Shown here piece after piece: positions 22,745 to 32,282 of a stretch of 40,362 bases of DNA. The translations under genes were made by a program, and so were the position numbers. The stretch's first letter is position 1; the number at the start of each line of letters is the position of its first letter. The stretch spans positions 1 to 40,362 of the forward strand of contig DYNS01000001.1 in assembly GCA_020720965.1 (NCBI GenBank), given 5' to 3'. Origin of the DNA: Anaerolinea sp. Lineage in GTDB: Bacteria; Chloroflexota; Anaerolineae; Anaerolineales; Villigracilaceae. The notes under the pieces were generated by a model. It was given only the letters and a program-made list of their open reading frames with translations, searched no databases and was not told the origin of the DNA.

Positions 22745-24196
22745 ATGACACAACTCGACTTTCTGGTCATCCTGCCGGTTACGTTTTTGGCGCTTTGGGC
22801 GTCCCTGCTCTTGCTGGCAGATGTTCTATTCCTGAAGGGGCAAAAAGCCATCCTGGCGCTCTTGGCGGCAGTGGGCTTGGCAGTCACTTTGGGCTTAACC
22901 CTCACCCAATCCGGCGCTCATTCTGCCTCCGCTTTTGGGGGTATGGTGGTTTTGGACGGCTTTTCCAACTTTTTAGCGGCTCTATTCTCTCTCATCGGTT
23001 TACTGGGTGTAGCGGTAGCCTACGGTTACAACCGCCGCATGGGAATTGAGCGCGGCGAATACTACGCTCTCATCCTGTTCAGCGTCTCTGGCATGATGTT
23101 GATGGCGCAAGCAACCGACCTGCTGATGGTCTTTCTCGCCCTGGAACTGCTCTCCATCCCGCTCTACGTCCTTGCCGCCTTTGCCTACCCCCGCGCCTCC
23201 TCCGAAGAAGCCGGGCTTAAGTACTTCCTCCTGGGCGCATTCGCCACCGGGTTTGTAGTGTACGGCATCGCCCTCACCTTTGGCGCAACCGGAGTCACCT
23301 CCATCCCTGCCATTGCCGCCGCCGTCCAAGCCGGAACTGCCGATACATTCCTCCTCCTCGCAGGTGCAGCTCTCATTCTGGCGGGATTTGGCTTCAAGGT
23401 CGCCACTGTCCCTTTCCACATGTGGACGCCGGATGTCTATCAGGGCGCTCCCACCTCCGTCACTGCCTTTATGGCGGCAGGCGCCAAGGCTGCTGGTTTC
23501 GCCGCTTTGCTGCGCGTCTTCGCGGTCGCCTTCCCCTCCCTCGCAGCGGATGTCGCCCCCGTGCTTTGGGCGCTTTCCGCTCTCTCCATGCTGGCGGGCA
23601 ACGTGGCAGCCATCGCCCAAACTGACGTAAAACGCATGTTGGCATACTCCAGCATCGCCCAAGCGGGCTATATCCTCATGGCATTTGTCCCCTTTGCCAA
23701 CGAAGCAATTCGCCCCTCTTCGGTGGCGGCAGCCCTGTTTTACCTGGTTGCCTACACCTTCACCTCCTTTGGGGCTTGGGGTGTCATCATGTCTCTAGAG
23801 AAAGATAGCGGAGAATCTGCCGCCATTGCGGATTTCGCCGGTTTAGGCAAACATAACCCCGCTTTGGCAGTCGCCATGACCGTTTTCATGCTATCGCTCA
23901 CCGGGCTTCCGCCTACCCTCGGCTTGGTCGGCAAAATGTACCTCTTCCGCGTTGTTGTGGAAGGTGGCTTTTACTGGTTAGCGGTCATTGGGGTTGTCAC
24001 CTCCCTCATCTCGGCGTTTTACTATCTGCGGGTCGTGCAAACGATGTGGATGAAAGACGGCAAGCCCCAGGTGGCAAAAGAAGACTGGCTCAACTTTGCC
24101 ATTGCCTTCTCTGCGTTGGCCACCGTTGTGCTGAGTTTTGTGCCTGCCTCCCTGTTCGACTGGGCGAGCCAGGCGGTTTTCTTTACCGCGAGGTGA
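22745..24196 (+). CDS. nuoN: NADH-quinone oxidoreductase subunit N
   Basis: NuoN is the antiporter-like subunit nearest to NuoK. The 483-residue product has LVFLALELLSIPLYVLAAF (conserved Glu) and VPFHMWTPDVYQGAPTSVTAF near residue 223, typical of NuoN. GGAG lies five bases before the ATG at 22745, which I prefer to a GTG two codons earlier. It is the last nuo gene and is followed by a strong terminator. Confidence 0.96.
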   Translation: MTQLDFLVILPVTFLALWASLLLLADVLFLKGQKAILALLAAVGLAVTLGLTLTQSGAHSASAFGGMVVLDGFSNFLAALFSLIGLLGVAVAYGYNRRMGIERGEYYALILFSVSGMMLMAQATDLLMVFLALELLSIPLYVLAAFAYPRASSEEAGLKYFLLGAFATGFVVYGIALTFGATGVTSIPAIAAAVQAGTADTFLLLAGAALILAGFGFKVATVPFHMWTPDVYQGAPTSVTAFMAAGAKAAGFAALLRVFAVAFPSLAADVAPVLWALSALSMLAGNVAAIAQTDVKRMLAYSSIAQAGYILMAFVPFANEAIRPSSVAAALFYLVAYTFTSFGAWGVIMSLEKDSGESAAIADFAGLGKHNPALAVAMTVFMLSLTGLPPTLGLVGKMYLFRVVVEGGFYWLAVIGVVTSLISAFYYLRVVQTMWMKDGKPQVAKEDWLNFAIAFSALATVVLSFVPASLFDWASQAVFFTAR

Positions 24197-24213
24197 AGCA
24201 TTTCTGGAATTAC

Positions 24214-24246
24214 AAAAGGGCTGCCCCAACTTGGGGCAGCCCTTTT
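24214..24246. terminator. Bidirectional terminator between nuoN and gltD
   Basis: A perfect 14-bp stem, AAAAGGGCTGCCCC (24214-24227) and GGGGCAGCCCTTTT (24233-24246), with loop AACTT. T runs stand on both strands, so it can end both the nuo and the convergent glt transcripts. Confidence 0.92.
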
Positions 24247-24259
24247 TGTTTGGGCAGGC

Positions 24260-25768
24260 TTAGGGCAATTGGGTGTTACCCATCAGGTAGCGGTCACATT
24301 CCCGTGCCGCGCCTCGTCCCTCGGCAATTGCCCACACTACCAGGCTTTGTCCTCGCCGCATATCTCCGGCAGCAAAGACTCCTGCCAGGTTGGTGAGGTA
24401 CTTTCCGGCGGCGGCTCTGGCATTGCCGCGCTCATCCTGTTGAACGTGTAGGGCGTGGAGCAGACTTTCTTCGGGTCCGAGAAAGCCCAGGGCAAGCAGA
24501 ACCAACTGCGCCGGGTAGATTCGCTCTGAACCGGGGATTTCACGGGGGCTGAGCCGCCCGTTTTCGTTTCGCCATTCCACTTCCACCGTATGCACTTCCT
24601 TTACCCAGCCGTTTTCATCCCCCACAAAGCGTTTGGCGGTGAGGCTGTACTGACGCGGGTCTGCGCCGTACAGCGCCAAATGTTCTTCCTGACCATAATC
24701 CAGTTTGTAGGTCTTGGGCCACTCGGGCCAGGGATTCTCCGGGGTGCGGGTTTGGGGCGGGCGGGGCAGAATTTCCAACTGAGTCAGGCTTTTGCAGCCC
24801 TGGCGCAGGGAGGTGGCCACGCAGTCGGTTCCCGTATCCCCGCCGCCGATGATGACTACGTCCCTGCCCTGGGCGTGAATGAAATCTCCATAGCCGTTGC
24901 GCTCTTCCCAGCCCACCTTTGCCGCGTCCGGGCTGAGCAGGCGGCGGGTATTGCCTTGTAGAAATTGCATGGCAAAGTGAATTCCTTTCAGTCCTCGCCC
25001 CTCCAGGGGCAGGTCACGGGGCTGGGTTGCGCCCCCGCACAGGACGATGGCATCAAATTCTTCGCGCAGGTCTTCGGTGGGTTTGTCTTTTCCCACTTCC
25101 ACCCCGGTAAGGAAGGTGACGCCCTCCGCTGCCAGCAAATCTACCCGGCGTTGCACAACCGCTTTGTCCAACTTCATGTTGGGGATGCCGTAAGTGAGCA
25201 GCCCGCCGATTTGGTTGGCGCGTTCATACACGGTGACGAGATGCCCGGCGCGGTTGAGTTGGGCGGCGCAAGCCAGCCCGGCGGGTCCAGAACCTATCAC
25301 CGCCACCTTTTTGCCGGTGCGAAAGGGCGGCGGCTCCGGGGTAATCCAGCCTTCCGCGAAGCCGCGTTCCACAATGGCATATTCGATGCTTTTGATGCTC
25401 ACCGGCTCGCCCATGCGCCCGGCGGTGCAAGAGCCTTCACAGGGGGCGGGGCAAACCCTCCCGGTGAACTCTGGGAAGTTGTTGGTTTGGTGCAGGCGTT
25501 CCAGCGCCAGCCGCCACTGTCCCCGGTACACCAGGTCATTCCATTCGGGAATCAGGTTGTTGATGGGGCAGCCCGCCGCCATGCCGTTGATGATTTGCCC
25601 GGTATGGCAAAAGGGGATGCCGCAATCCATACAGCGTGCCGCCTGGGTTTGCAGGTCTTGCGCCAGCATGGGCAGGTGAAATTCATCCCAGTCTTGCAGG
25701 CGTTCTTGCACCGGGCGGTCTTGCGGGGTTTGCCTTGAGTATTCCATAAATCCGGTTGGTTTTGCCAT
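24260..25768 (-). CDS. gltD: Glutamate synthase small subunit
   Basis: GltD passes electrons from NADPH through FAD and Fe-S clusters to GltB. The 502-residue product has the N-terminal cysteines C46, C49, C54 and C67 and C106, C110, C114 that bind two 4Fe-4S clusters, then the FAD loop GSGPAG (159-164) and the NADPH loop IIGGGDTGTDC near residue 305. GGAGG lies five bases before the ATG and overlaps the gltB stop; the two genes are nine bases apart in the order gltB-gltD. Confidence 0.96.
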   Translation of the reverse strand: MAKPTGFMEYSRQTPQDRPVQERLQDWDEFHLPMLAQDLQTQAARCMDCGIPFCHTGQIINGMAAGCPINNLIPEWNDLVYRGQWRLALERLHQTNNFPEFTGRVCPAPCEGSCTAGRMGEPVSIKSIEYAIVERGFAEGWITPEPPPFRTGKKVAVIGSGPAGLACAAQLNRAGHLVTVYERANQIGGLLTYGIPNMKLDKAVVQRRVDLLAAEGVTFLTGVEVGKDKPTEDLREEFDAIVLCGGATQPRDLPLEGRGLKGIHFAMQFLQGNTRRLLSPDAAKVGWEERNGYGDFIHAQGRDVVIIGGGDTGTDCVATSLRQGCKSLTQLEILPRPPQTRTPENPWPEWPKTYKLDYGQEEHLALYGADPRQYSLTAKRFVGDENGWVKEVHTVEVEWRNENGRLSPREIPGSERIYPAQLVLLALGFLGPEESLLHALHVQQDERGNARAAAGKYLTNLAGVFAAGDMRRGQSLVVWAIAEGRGAARECDRYLMGNTQLP

Positions 25769-25777
25769 GTCTGCCTC

Positions 25778-28700
25778 CTAGTTGCCGCTTACCCGCGCAA
25801 CATCGTTTTTATTCAGTTCAAATGCCGCCATCACGGCTTCTTCGCCGCTTAAACCGGCGGCTTGGACTTGCTGGAAGGCTTGTAACATGCGTTTGTAGTC
25901 TTTGGGGATGACTTTAACCAGCCGGGGAGCAAGCGACTTCCAATTCTGGAGCATCCTCTTGCCTTGGGCGCTGCCGGTGTGGCGGATGTGATTTTCCACC
26001 AGCCTTTGCAGGGATGCCAGTTCTTCGGCTTCTTCCACCTTTTCCAAATCCACCATTTCCAGGTTGCACAGGCTGGCAAAGTTTCCCTCTTCATCCAAAA
26101 CGTAGGCAACCCCGCCAGACATGCCCGCCGCAAAGTTGCGCCCGGTTTTTCCCAACACCAGGGCTTTGCCGCCGGTCATATACTCGCAAGCATGGTCGCC
26201 CACCCCCTCCACTACGGCGATTGCGCCGCTGTTGCGGACGGCGAATCTTTCGCCTGCCCTGCCGCAGATATATGCCTCGCCGCTGGTTGCCCCGTATAAG
26301 GCGGTGTTGCCGATGATGATGTTCTCCTCCGCCGCAAAGGGGGAGGCTTGGGGCGGGTACACGCTGATTTTTCCGCCGGAAAGACCCTTGCCGAGGTAAT
26401 CGTTAGAGTCGCCTTCCAGCGCCAGGCTAATGCCGCAAGGCAGGAACGCCCCAAAACTTTGCCCGGCAGAACCCTGAAAGTGCAAGCGGATGGTATCTTC
26501 GGGCAGCCCTTTTGCGCCGTAGCGCCGGGTTACTTCGCTTCCGAGCATGGTTCCCACCACCCGGTTGATGTTGCGGATGGGCAGGGTGACGTTGACGGGC
26601 AGGGATTTCTCCAAGGCGGGGCGACAGACATCCAGCAGGATGCGCTTATCCAGCGTTTTTTCCAGCCCGTGCTCTTGCTTTATCTGACAGGTGTTGCGCC
26701 CTTCTTCGGCTTCGTCTGGGCGATAGAGAATTTCGGATACATCCAGCCCTTTGGCTTTCCAATGATTCACGGCACGGCGCACCTCCAACCGGTCGGCGCG
26801 CCCGACCATTTCTTCCAGAGTTCTAAAGCCCAACTGCGCCATCAGTTCCCGCACTTCCTGGGCAATGAAGCGCATAAAATTGACCACGTATTGCGGGTCA
26901 CCATCGAAATTTTTGCGTAGTTCCGGGTTTTGGGTGGCAATTCCGGTGGGGCAGGTGTCCATGTGACAGACTCGCATCATCACACAGCCGAGGGTGACGA
27001 GCGGAGCAGTGGCAAAGCCAAACTCCTCCGCGCCGAGCAGGGCGGCGATGACGACATCCCTCCCGGTTTTGAGCTGACCATCGGCTTCCACCACAATCCG
27101 GTTTCGCAGGTCGTTTAGCACCAGGGTTTGATGTGTTTCTGCCAGCCCCAACTCCCAGGGCAGCCCGGCGTGTTTGATGCTGCTAACCGGGGAGGCTCCT
27201 GTGCCGCCATCGTGCCCGCTGATGAGGACGACATCCGCGTGGGCTTTGGCAACCCCGGCGGCAACGGTTCCCACCCCCACCTCCGAGACGAGTTTGACGC
27301 TGATTCGGGCGGCGGGGTTGGCGTTCTTCAGGTCATGAATCAGTTCTGCCAGGTCTTCAATCGAATAAATATCGTGGTGAGGCGGCGGGGAAATTAACCC
27401 CACCCCCGGCGTGGAATGGCGCACTTTTGCCACCCAGGGGTACACCTTGCGCCCCGGCAACTGACCGCCCTCGCCGGGCTTGGCGCCCTGCGCCATTTTG
27501 ATTTGAATCTCCTGGGCGTGAACAAGATATTCGCTTGTGACCCCAAAACGGGCAGATGCTACCTGTTTAATGGCGCTATTGCGCGAATCGCCGTTGGGGA
27601 GGGGGCTAAAACGCGCCGGGTCTTCGCCGCCTTCGCCGGTGTTGCTCTTGCCACCGATGCGGTTCATGGCGATTGCCAGGGCTTCGTGCGCCTCCTGGCT
27701 GATGGAGCCGTAGCTCATGGCTCCGGTTTTGAAGCGTTTGCAAATCGCCTCCACCGATTCCACTTCCTCCAGCGGCAGGGGCTGGGCAGCGGGTTTGAAG
27801 GCGAACAGCCCGCGCAGGGTTCCCAGTTTTTCGGTTTGGTCGTTGATGAGGGCGCTGTATTGCTGGAAGAGGGCATAATTTTGGCTGCGGGTGGATTTTT
27901 GCAGGGCGTGGACGGCTTGGGGCGTAAACAAATGGCGCTCGCCCTCGCTTCGCCATTGATACTCCCCGCTTGTGGGCAGGCTGCGGCTGTTTGCCGGGCG
28001 TTCCGGGTAGCCGGTTTTGTGGCGGCGGTTGGCTTCTTCGGCTATCACTGCCAGGTCTATGCCGCCAATGCGGGAGGGGGTGAAGGTGAAGTATTTGTCT
28101 ATGACGCTTTGATGAACGCCGAGCGCCTCAAAAATTTGGGCGCCACAGTAACTTTGAATGGTGGAAATGCCCATCTTGGACATGGTTTTGACCACGCCCT
28201 TAATGGCGGCTTTGATGTAGTTTTGGGCGGCTTTTTCGCGGCTGATTCCTGTTAGCACACCCTGAGCAATCAGGTCGTCCAGGCTTTCGTATGCCAGGTA
28301 GGGGTTGATGACGGTTGCCCCGTAGCCAATCAGCGCCGCGAAGTGATGCACCTCGCGCGGTTCGCCGCTTTCCAAAATGAGTCCTACCTGGGTGCGGGTT
28401 CCCTGGCGGACGAGATGATGATGCAGCCCGGCAACTGCCAACAGCGCGGGAATCGGCGCGTGTTCCCGGTCTGCGCCTCGGTCGGAAAGTATCAGCAGGT
28501 TTACGCCTCTGCCAATCGCCGCATCTGCCGCCCCAAAGAGTTCCTCCAGCGCCGCCTCCAGCCCTGCCCCGCCAGAACCGGCGCGGAACAAAATGGGCAA
28601 ACCGGCGCTTCTAAAGCCCGGAATTTTGGAATGGCGCAGTTGAGCCAACTCTTCATTGGTGAGGATGGGGTAATTGAGCCGGATTTGGTGGCAACTTTGG

Positions 28701-30415
28701 GGGATGGGTTTGAGCAGGTTGGTTTCCGCTCCCACCATTACCTCGGTGGAGACGACAATTTCCTCCCGGATGGCATCGATGGGCGGGTTGGTGACTTGGG
28801 CAAACAGCTGCCGAAAATAGTTGTAGAGCAGTTTGGGCTTTTCGGAAAGGACGGCGAGGGCGGCATCGTTGCCCATGGAGCCAACCGGTTCGATGCCGTT
28901 TTGCGCCATCGGAGTCAGGATAACCCGTAAATCTTCTTCCGTGTAGCCGAACACCTGCTGTCGCTGAAAAATCTCGCGGTGTTCGGCGCGGTGTAGCCAT
29001 TCCGGGCGGGCGGGCGGCAGGTCGGAGAGCGAAACCTGGTACTTTTCCAGCCAGTCGCGGTAGGGGAAGCCTTGCGCCATTTGCTGTTTTATTTCTTCAT
29101 CCGGCACAATCCGCCCCTGGCGGGTATCTACCAGCAGCATTTTGCCGGGTTCCAGCCTGCCTTTTTGCGCCACTTTTTCGGGGGCAATCTCCAGCACGCC
29201 CACCTCCGAAGCCATGACGATTTTCCCCTCGGTTGTGACGTAGTAACGCCCTGGTCGCAAGCCGTTGCGGTCTAAAAGCGCCCCGACTTGGAAGCCATCG
29301 CAAAAGCCCATGGCAGCGGGACCGTCCCAGGGTTCCATTAAATTGGCGTGATACTCATAAAAGGCGCGTTTGTCGTCTGGCATGGTTTCGTGGTGCGACC
29401 AGGGTTCGGGAATCATCATCATCATGGCGTGTGGCAGCGAGCGCCCCGCCATGACGAGGAATTCCAGCACGTTGTCGAACATGGCGGTATCGCTCCCATC
29501 TGCGCCAATGATGGGCAGCGCTTTTTTGATGTCCGCGCCGAACAGGTCGGATTCAAACATCTCCTCCTGGGCGCGGAACCAGTTGACATTGCCGCGCAGG
29601 GTGTTGATTTCGCCATTATGGATGACGTAGCGGTAGGGATGGGCGCGTTCCCAACTGGGGAAGGTGTTGGTGCTAAAGCGGGAGTGTACCAGCGCGATGG
29701 CGCTTTCCATATCCGGGTCGCTCAGGTCGGGGAAGTAATGTTCCACCTGGTCGGAGACTAACATACCCTTGTACACCAGGGTTTTGTAAGAGAGGCTGGG
29801 GATGTAAAAGTATTCTCCGCCTTCCAGCCGCCCCCCGTAGCGGATTTCGTTTTCGGCGCGTTTGCGGATGATGTACAGTTTGCGCTCGAATGCCTGGTCA
29901 TCCCTCAGCGCGGGGTTGCGCTCGATGAGAATCAGGCGCATTTTTGGCTCGGAGCGTTTTGCCGAATCGCCCAGTTCGTGATTTTTAGTGGGTACGGTGC
30001 GCCAGCCGATGACGCGCTGCCCCTCGGCTTCGATGATTTTCTCAAAATGGAGGCGGATGGCGCGGCGGTGAATTTCGTTGCGGGGCAGGTACACCATTCC
30101 CACCCCGTATTGACCGGGTTCGGGCAGGTTGAATCCTTTTTCTTCTGCAATTTTCTTTAAGAACTTGTGCGGGGTTTGTATCAACATTCCCGCGCCATCC
30201 CCCGTGTTGGCTTCTGCGCCGCGTGCGCCCCGGTGAGTAAGATTCCGCAGGACGGTAAGCCCATCCTGAACGATTTCGTGCGAAACCTTGCCTTGAATAT
30301 TTGCCACAAAGCCTACGCCGCAGGCATCGTGTTCGTGTTGTGGGTCATATAAACCCTGCTTGGGTGGGAGTCCAGTTCGGCGGCGCTGGTCATCTCCTTC
30401 GGTTTTTTTCTTCAT
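25778..30415 (-). CDS. gltB: Glutamate synthase large subunit
   Basis: GltB makes two glutamates from glutamine and 2-oxoglutarate. With the ATG at 30413-30415 (AAAGGAG eight bases upstream) it has 1545 residues, close to characterised enzymes. HDACGVGF places the likely nucleophile C32 after a short propeptide that would be removed. The FMN-binding TIM barrel holds TGEGGEDP and the 3Fe-4S ligands C1144, C1150 and C1155 (CVMMRVCHMDTC), followed by the C-terminal beta-helix rich in GxxGG. A longer frame upstream to 30472 is not supported. gltD follows directly. An inverted repeat overlaps the promoter. Confidence 0.96.
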   Translation of the reverse strand: MKKKTEGDDQRRRTGLPPKQGLYDPQHEHDACGVGFVANIQGKVSHEIVQDGLTVLRNLTHRGARGAEANTGDGAGMLIQTPHKFLKKIAEEKGFNLPEPGQYGVGMVYLPRNEIHRRAIRLHFEKIIEAEGQRVIGWRTVPTKNHELGDSAKRSEPKMRLILIERNPALRDDQAFERKLYIIRKRAENEIRYGGRLEGGEYFYIPSLSYKTLVYKGMLVSDQVEHYFPDLSDPDMESAIALVHSRFSTNTFPSWERAHPYRYVIHNGEINTLRGNVNWFRAQEEMFESDLFGADIKKALPIIGADGSDTAMFDNVLEFLVMAGRSLPHAMMMMIPEPWSHHETMPDDKRAFYEYHANLMEPWDGPAAMGFCDGFQVGALLDRNGLRPGRYYVTTEGKIVMASEVGVLEIAPEKVAQKGRLEPGKMLLVDTRQGRIVPDEEIKQQMAQGFPYRDWLEKYQVSLSDLPPARPEWLHRAEHREIFQRQQVFGYTEEDLRVILTPMAQNGIEPVGSMGNDAALAVLSEKPKLLYNYFRQLFAQVTNPPIDAIREEIVVSTEVMVGAETNLLKPIPQSCHQIRLNYPILTNEELAQLRHSKIPGFRSAGLPILFRAGSGGAGLEAALEELFGAADAAIGRGVNLLILSDRGADREHAPIPALLAVAGLHHHLVRQGTRTQVGLILESGEPREVHHFAALIGYGATVINPYLAYESLDDLIAQGVLTGISREKAAQNYIKAAIKGVVKTMSKMGISTIQSYCGAQIFEALGVHQSVIDKYFTFTPSRIGGIDLAVIAEEANRRHKTGYPERPANSRSLPTSGEYQWRSEGERHLFTPQAVHALQKSTRSQNYALFQQYSALINDQTEKLGTLRGLFAFKPAAQPLPLEEVESVEAICKRFKTGAMSYGSISQEAHEALAIAMNRIGGKSNTGEGGEDPARFSPLPNGDSRNSAIKQVASARFGVTSEYLVHAQEIQIKMAQGAKPGEGGQLPGRKVYPWVAKVRHSTPGVGLISPPPHHDIYSIEDLAELIHDLKNANPAARISVKLVSEVGVGTVAAGVAKAHADVVLISGHDGGTGASPVSSIKHAGLPWELGLAETHQTLVLNDLRNRIVVEADGQLKTGRDVVIAALLGAEEFGFATAPLVTLGCVMMRVCHMDTCPTGIATQNPELRKNFDGDPQYVVNFMRFIAQEVRELMAQLGFRTLEEMVGRADRLEVRRAVNHWKAKGLDVSEILYRPDEAEEGRNTCQIKQEHGLEKTLDKRILLDVCRPALEKSLPVNVTLPIRNINRVVGTMLGSEVTRRYGAKGLPEDTIRLHFQGSAGQSFGAFLPCGISLALEGDSNDYLGKGLSGGKISVYPPQASPFAAEENIIIGNTALYGATSGEAYICGRAGERFAVRNSGAIAVVEGVGDHACEYMTGGKALVLGKTGRNFAAGMSGGVAYVLDEEGNFASLCNLEMVDLEKVEEAEELASLQRLVENHIRHTGSAQGKRMLQNWKSLAPRLVKVIPKDYKRMLQAFQQVQAAGLSGEEAVMAAFELNKNDVARVSGN

Positions 30416-30470
30416 GGGCTGTTCTCCTTTGGGTGAGCAAAAACGGGCATAAAAACTTTCAAATTGAATC

Positions 30471-30476
30471 ATTATA
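30471..30476 (-). promoter_or_regulatory. gltB promoter -10 element
   Basis: A perfect TATAAT on the minus strand, with transcription start predicted near 30464 and a leader of about 49 bases. No good -35 is found at 16-18 bases (TTTGCC at best), consistent with the need for an activator. Confidence 0.6.
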
Positions 30477-30494
30477 AGTACCCAAAACGGGGGG

Positions 30495-30518
30495 CAAAGT
30501 ACCCAAAGGGGTACTTTG
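30495..30518. promoter_or_regulatory. Palindromic operator of the gltBD promoter
   Basis: CAAAGTACCC (30495-30504) and GGGTACTTTG (30509-30518) form a perfect 10-bp inverted repeat with a four-base centre. The centre is about 42 bases upstream of the predicted gltB start, a classic activator position. A partial copy (AAGTACCC) stands next to the -10 at 30476-30483. The binding protein is not known. Confidence 0.6.
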
Positions 30519-30604
30519 AGGGATGCTTTCTTCCGGTCTGTTTTTTCTAAACATGGGCAACAAACCCTTCAGGTCGTGATATGATTCCGCCCTGGAGGTT
30601 CCCC

Positions 30605-30928
30605 ATGAGCGAAATGCAATACGTTACAGAACAAGATTTTCAACAAGAAGTCCTTCTTTCCCCCTTGCCCGTTTTGGTAGATTTCACCGCCGTTTGGTGC
30701 GGTCCCTGTAAAATGATTGACCCCATCGTCAAGCAATTGGCGCAAGAATGGCAGGGAAAAGCCAAAGTTGTAAAATGTGACGCAGACCAAAACCCCAATA
30801 TCCTTATGCAATACGGCATTATGGGCATTCCCACCATCATGCTCTTCAAAAACGGAGCCGTTGCCGAGCGCGTCACCGGCTATCAACCCAAAGAAAAACT
30901 CGCCGCCAAAATGGCTGCCCACCTATAA
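30605..30928 (+). CDS. Thioredoxin
   Basis: A 107-residue thioredoxin with the active site WCGPCK and the cis-Pro segment GIPTIMLFKNG. It reduces protein disulfides. The ATG at 30605 has GGAGG seven bases upstream, so the longer frame beginning at 30581 is rejected. A weak -10 TATGAT is at 30580-30585. It shares the intergenic region with the divergent gltB, and an aminotransferase gene follows after 17 bases, probably in one operon. Confidence 0.95.
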   Translation: MSEMQYVTEQDFQQEVLLSPLPVLVDFTAVWCGPCKMIDPIVKQLAQEWQGKAKVVKCDADQNPNILMQYGIMGIPTIMLFKNGAVAERVTGYQPKEKLAAKMAAHL

Positions 30929-30945
30929 CCGGCTAAGGAGAAACC

Positions 30946-32172
30946 ATGCAAACCCCCTGGGAACAACGCTTTGCTTATGCCATGCACGGCATGTCCAGTT
31001 CTGTTATTCGGGAATTGTTGAAACTGACCGAACAGCCCGACATCATCTCCTTTGCGGGCGGCTTACCTGCCCCGCAGGTCTTTCCGGTGCAGCAATTTCG
31101 TCAGGCTTGCGACCACGTCCTCGCCACAATGGGCGCTCAGGTGCTGCAATACGGTCCCACCGAAGGCTACACCCCTCTGCGGCAGATGATTGCCACAGAC
31201 GCCGGGCGTGTGGGCGTAAAAGTGGCGCTTTCCAACGTCTCCATCACCTCCGGCTCTCAGCAAGCCCTGGATTTTCTCGGAAAGCTCTTCATCAATCGCG
31301 GCGACTATATCGTTGTCGAATCGCCCACCTACCTGGGCGCTTTGCAAGCCTGGAACGCCTACGGCGCTCAGTACATCTCTGTTCCTTCCGATGAAAACGG
31401 CATGATTGTGGACGAATTGGAAAAAGCCCTGCGGGTTGGACCCAAGTTCATTTATGTCCTGCCCAATTTCCAAAACCCCAGCGGCTCCACCCTCACCCTG
31501 GAGCGCCGCCAAAAATTGGTGGAACTGGCAGACCGTTACGGCGTGCCGATTGTGGAAGACGACCCCTACGGGCAGTTACGCTACGAGGGTGAACACCTTC
31601 CCTCCATCCTCGCTCTCGATAGTCAGTATCGTGGCAGCGCGGAAGTGTACGATGGCAACGTCATCTACCTCAGCACCTTCTCCAAACTCCTCGCCCCCGG
31701 CATTCGCCTGGCTTGGGTCATTGCCCCAGAGACGGTGATACGCAAAATGGTGCTTGTTAAACAAGCCGCCGACCTGCACACCTCTTCGTTTAATCAGATT
31801 GTGGCGCACGAAGTCGCCAAAGACGGCTTTATAGACGAGCATGTCAAACTTATCCGCGCCACCTACAAAGAACGCCGGGACGTGATGCTGGAAACAATGG
31901 AAGAACTCTTCCCCAGCGAGGTGCGTTGGGTGCGTGCCCAGGGTGGCATGTTCCTCTGGACGATTCTGCCCGAAACAATGGACGCGACCGAACTCTTTAA
32001 GAAAGCCGTGGAAAAGAAAGTCGCCTTTGTGCCTGGTTCCGCCTTTTACCACGATGGCAGTGGACACAACACCTTACGCATCAATTTTTCCTACTCATCC
32101 CCGGAAATGATTCGGGAAGGCATTACCCGCCTGGGCTGGCTCCTGCGCGAACAGGTCGCCGCAACCCGCTAA
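30946..32172 (+). CDS. PLP-dependent aminotransferase, 2-aminoadipate type
   Basis: A 408-residue fold-type I aminotransferase. FAGGLPAPQVFP, LQYGPTEGYTPLRQMIA and LPNFQNPSG are typical of the 2-aminoadipate (LysN-like) / MocR-related group, but there is no N-terminal DNA-binding domain, so it is an enzyme and not a regulator. The PLP lysine is K247 in YLSTFSKLLAPG, and the C-terminal Arg for the substrate carboxylate is in LRINFSYSS. It may use aromatic or branched-chain amino acids, 2-aminoadipate, or several. AAGGAG lies before the ATG. A terminator follows at 32196. Confidence 0.9.
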   Translation: MQTPWEQRFAYAMHGMSSSVIRELLKLTEQPDIISFAGGLPAPQVFPVQQFRQACDHVLATMGAQVLQYGPTEGYTPLRQMIATDAGRVGVKVALSNVSITSGSQQALDFLGKLFINRGDYIVVESPTYLGALQAWNAYGAQYISVPSDENGMIVDELEKALRVGPKFIYVLPNFQNPSGSTLTLERRQKLVELADRYGVPIVEDDPYGQLRYEGEHLPSILALDSQYRGSAEVYDGNVIYLSTFSKLLAPGIRLAWVIAPETVIRKMVLVKQAADLHTSSFNQIVAHEVAKDGFIDEHVKLIRATYKERRDVMLETMEELFPSEVRWVRAQGGMFLWTILPETMDATELFKKAVEKKVAFVPGSAFYHDGSGHNTLRINFSYSSPEMIREGITRLGWLLREQVAATR

Positions 32173-32195
32173 AGCCCCGGCAGGGGTTCCCATCA

Positions 32196-32226
32196 CCCCT
32201 CTCCCAGCGGGAGAGGGGCTTTTTTT
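32196..32226 (+). terminator. Terminator after the aminotransferase gene
   Basis: CCCCTCTCCC (32196-32205) pairs with GGGAGAGGGG (32209-32218), a 10-bp stem with a three-base loop, followed by CTTTTTTT. A second, shorter copy of the palindrome (TCTCCC GTT GGGAGA) lies at 32229-32243. Confidence 0.85.
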
Positions 32227-32228
32227 CA

Positions 32229-32243
32229 TCTCCCGTTGGGAGA
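32229..32243. repeat. Second copy of the GGGAGAGG palindrome
   Basis: TCTCCC (32229-32234) and GGGAGA (32238-32243) form a 6-bp hairpin similar to the stem of the terminator just upstream. It resembles dispersed intergenic palindromes and has no T run of its own. Confidence 0.5.
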
Positions 32244-32268
32244 GGGGGCAGGGTAGCGGGTTCGGTTG

Positions 32269-32274
32269 TATAAT
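32269..32274 (+). promoter_or_regulatory. pcrA promoter -10 element, probably a leaderless transcript
   Basis: A perfect TATAAT whose predicted start of transcription, near 32281, is two bases before the pcrA ATG at 32283. No Shine-Dalgarno is present. No clear -35 is visible. Confidence 0.55.
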
Positions 32275-32282
32275 CGCCGCCT

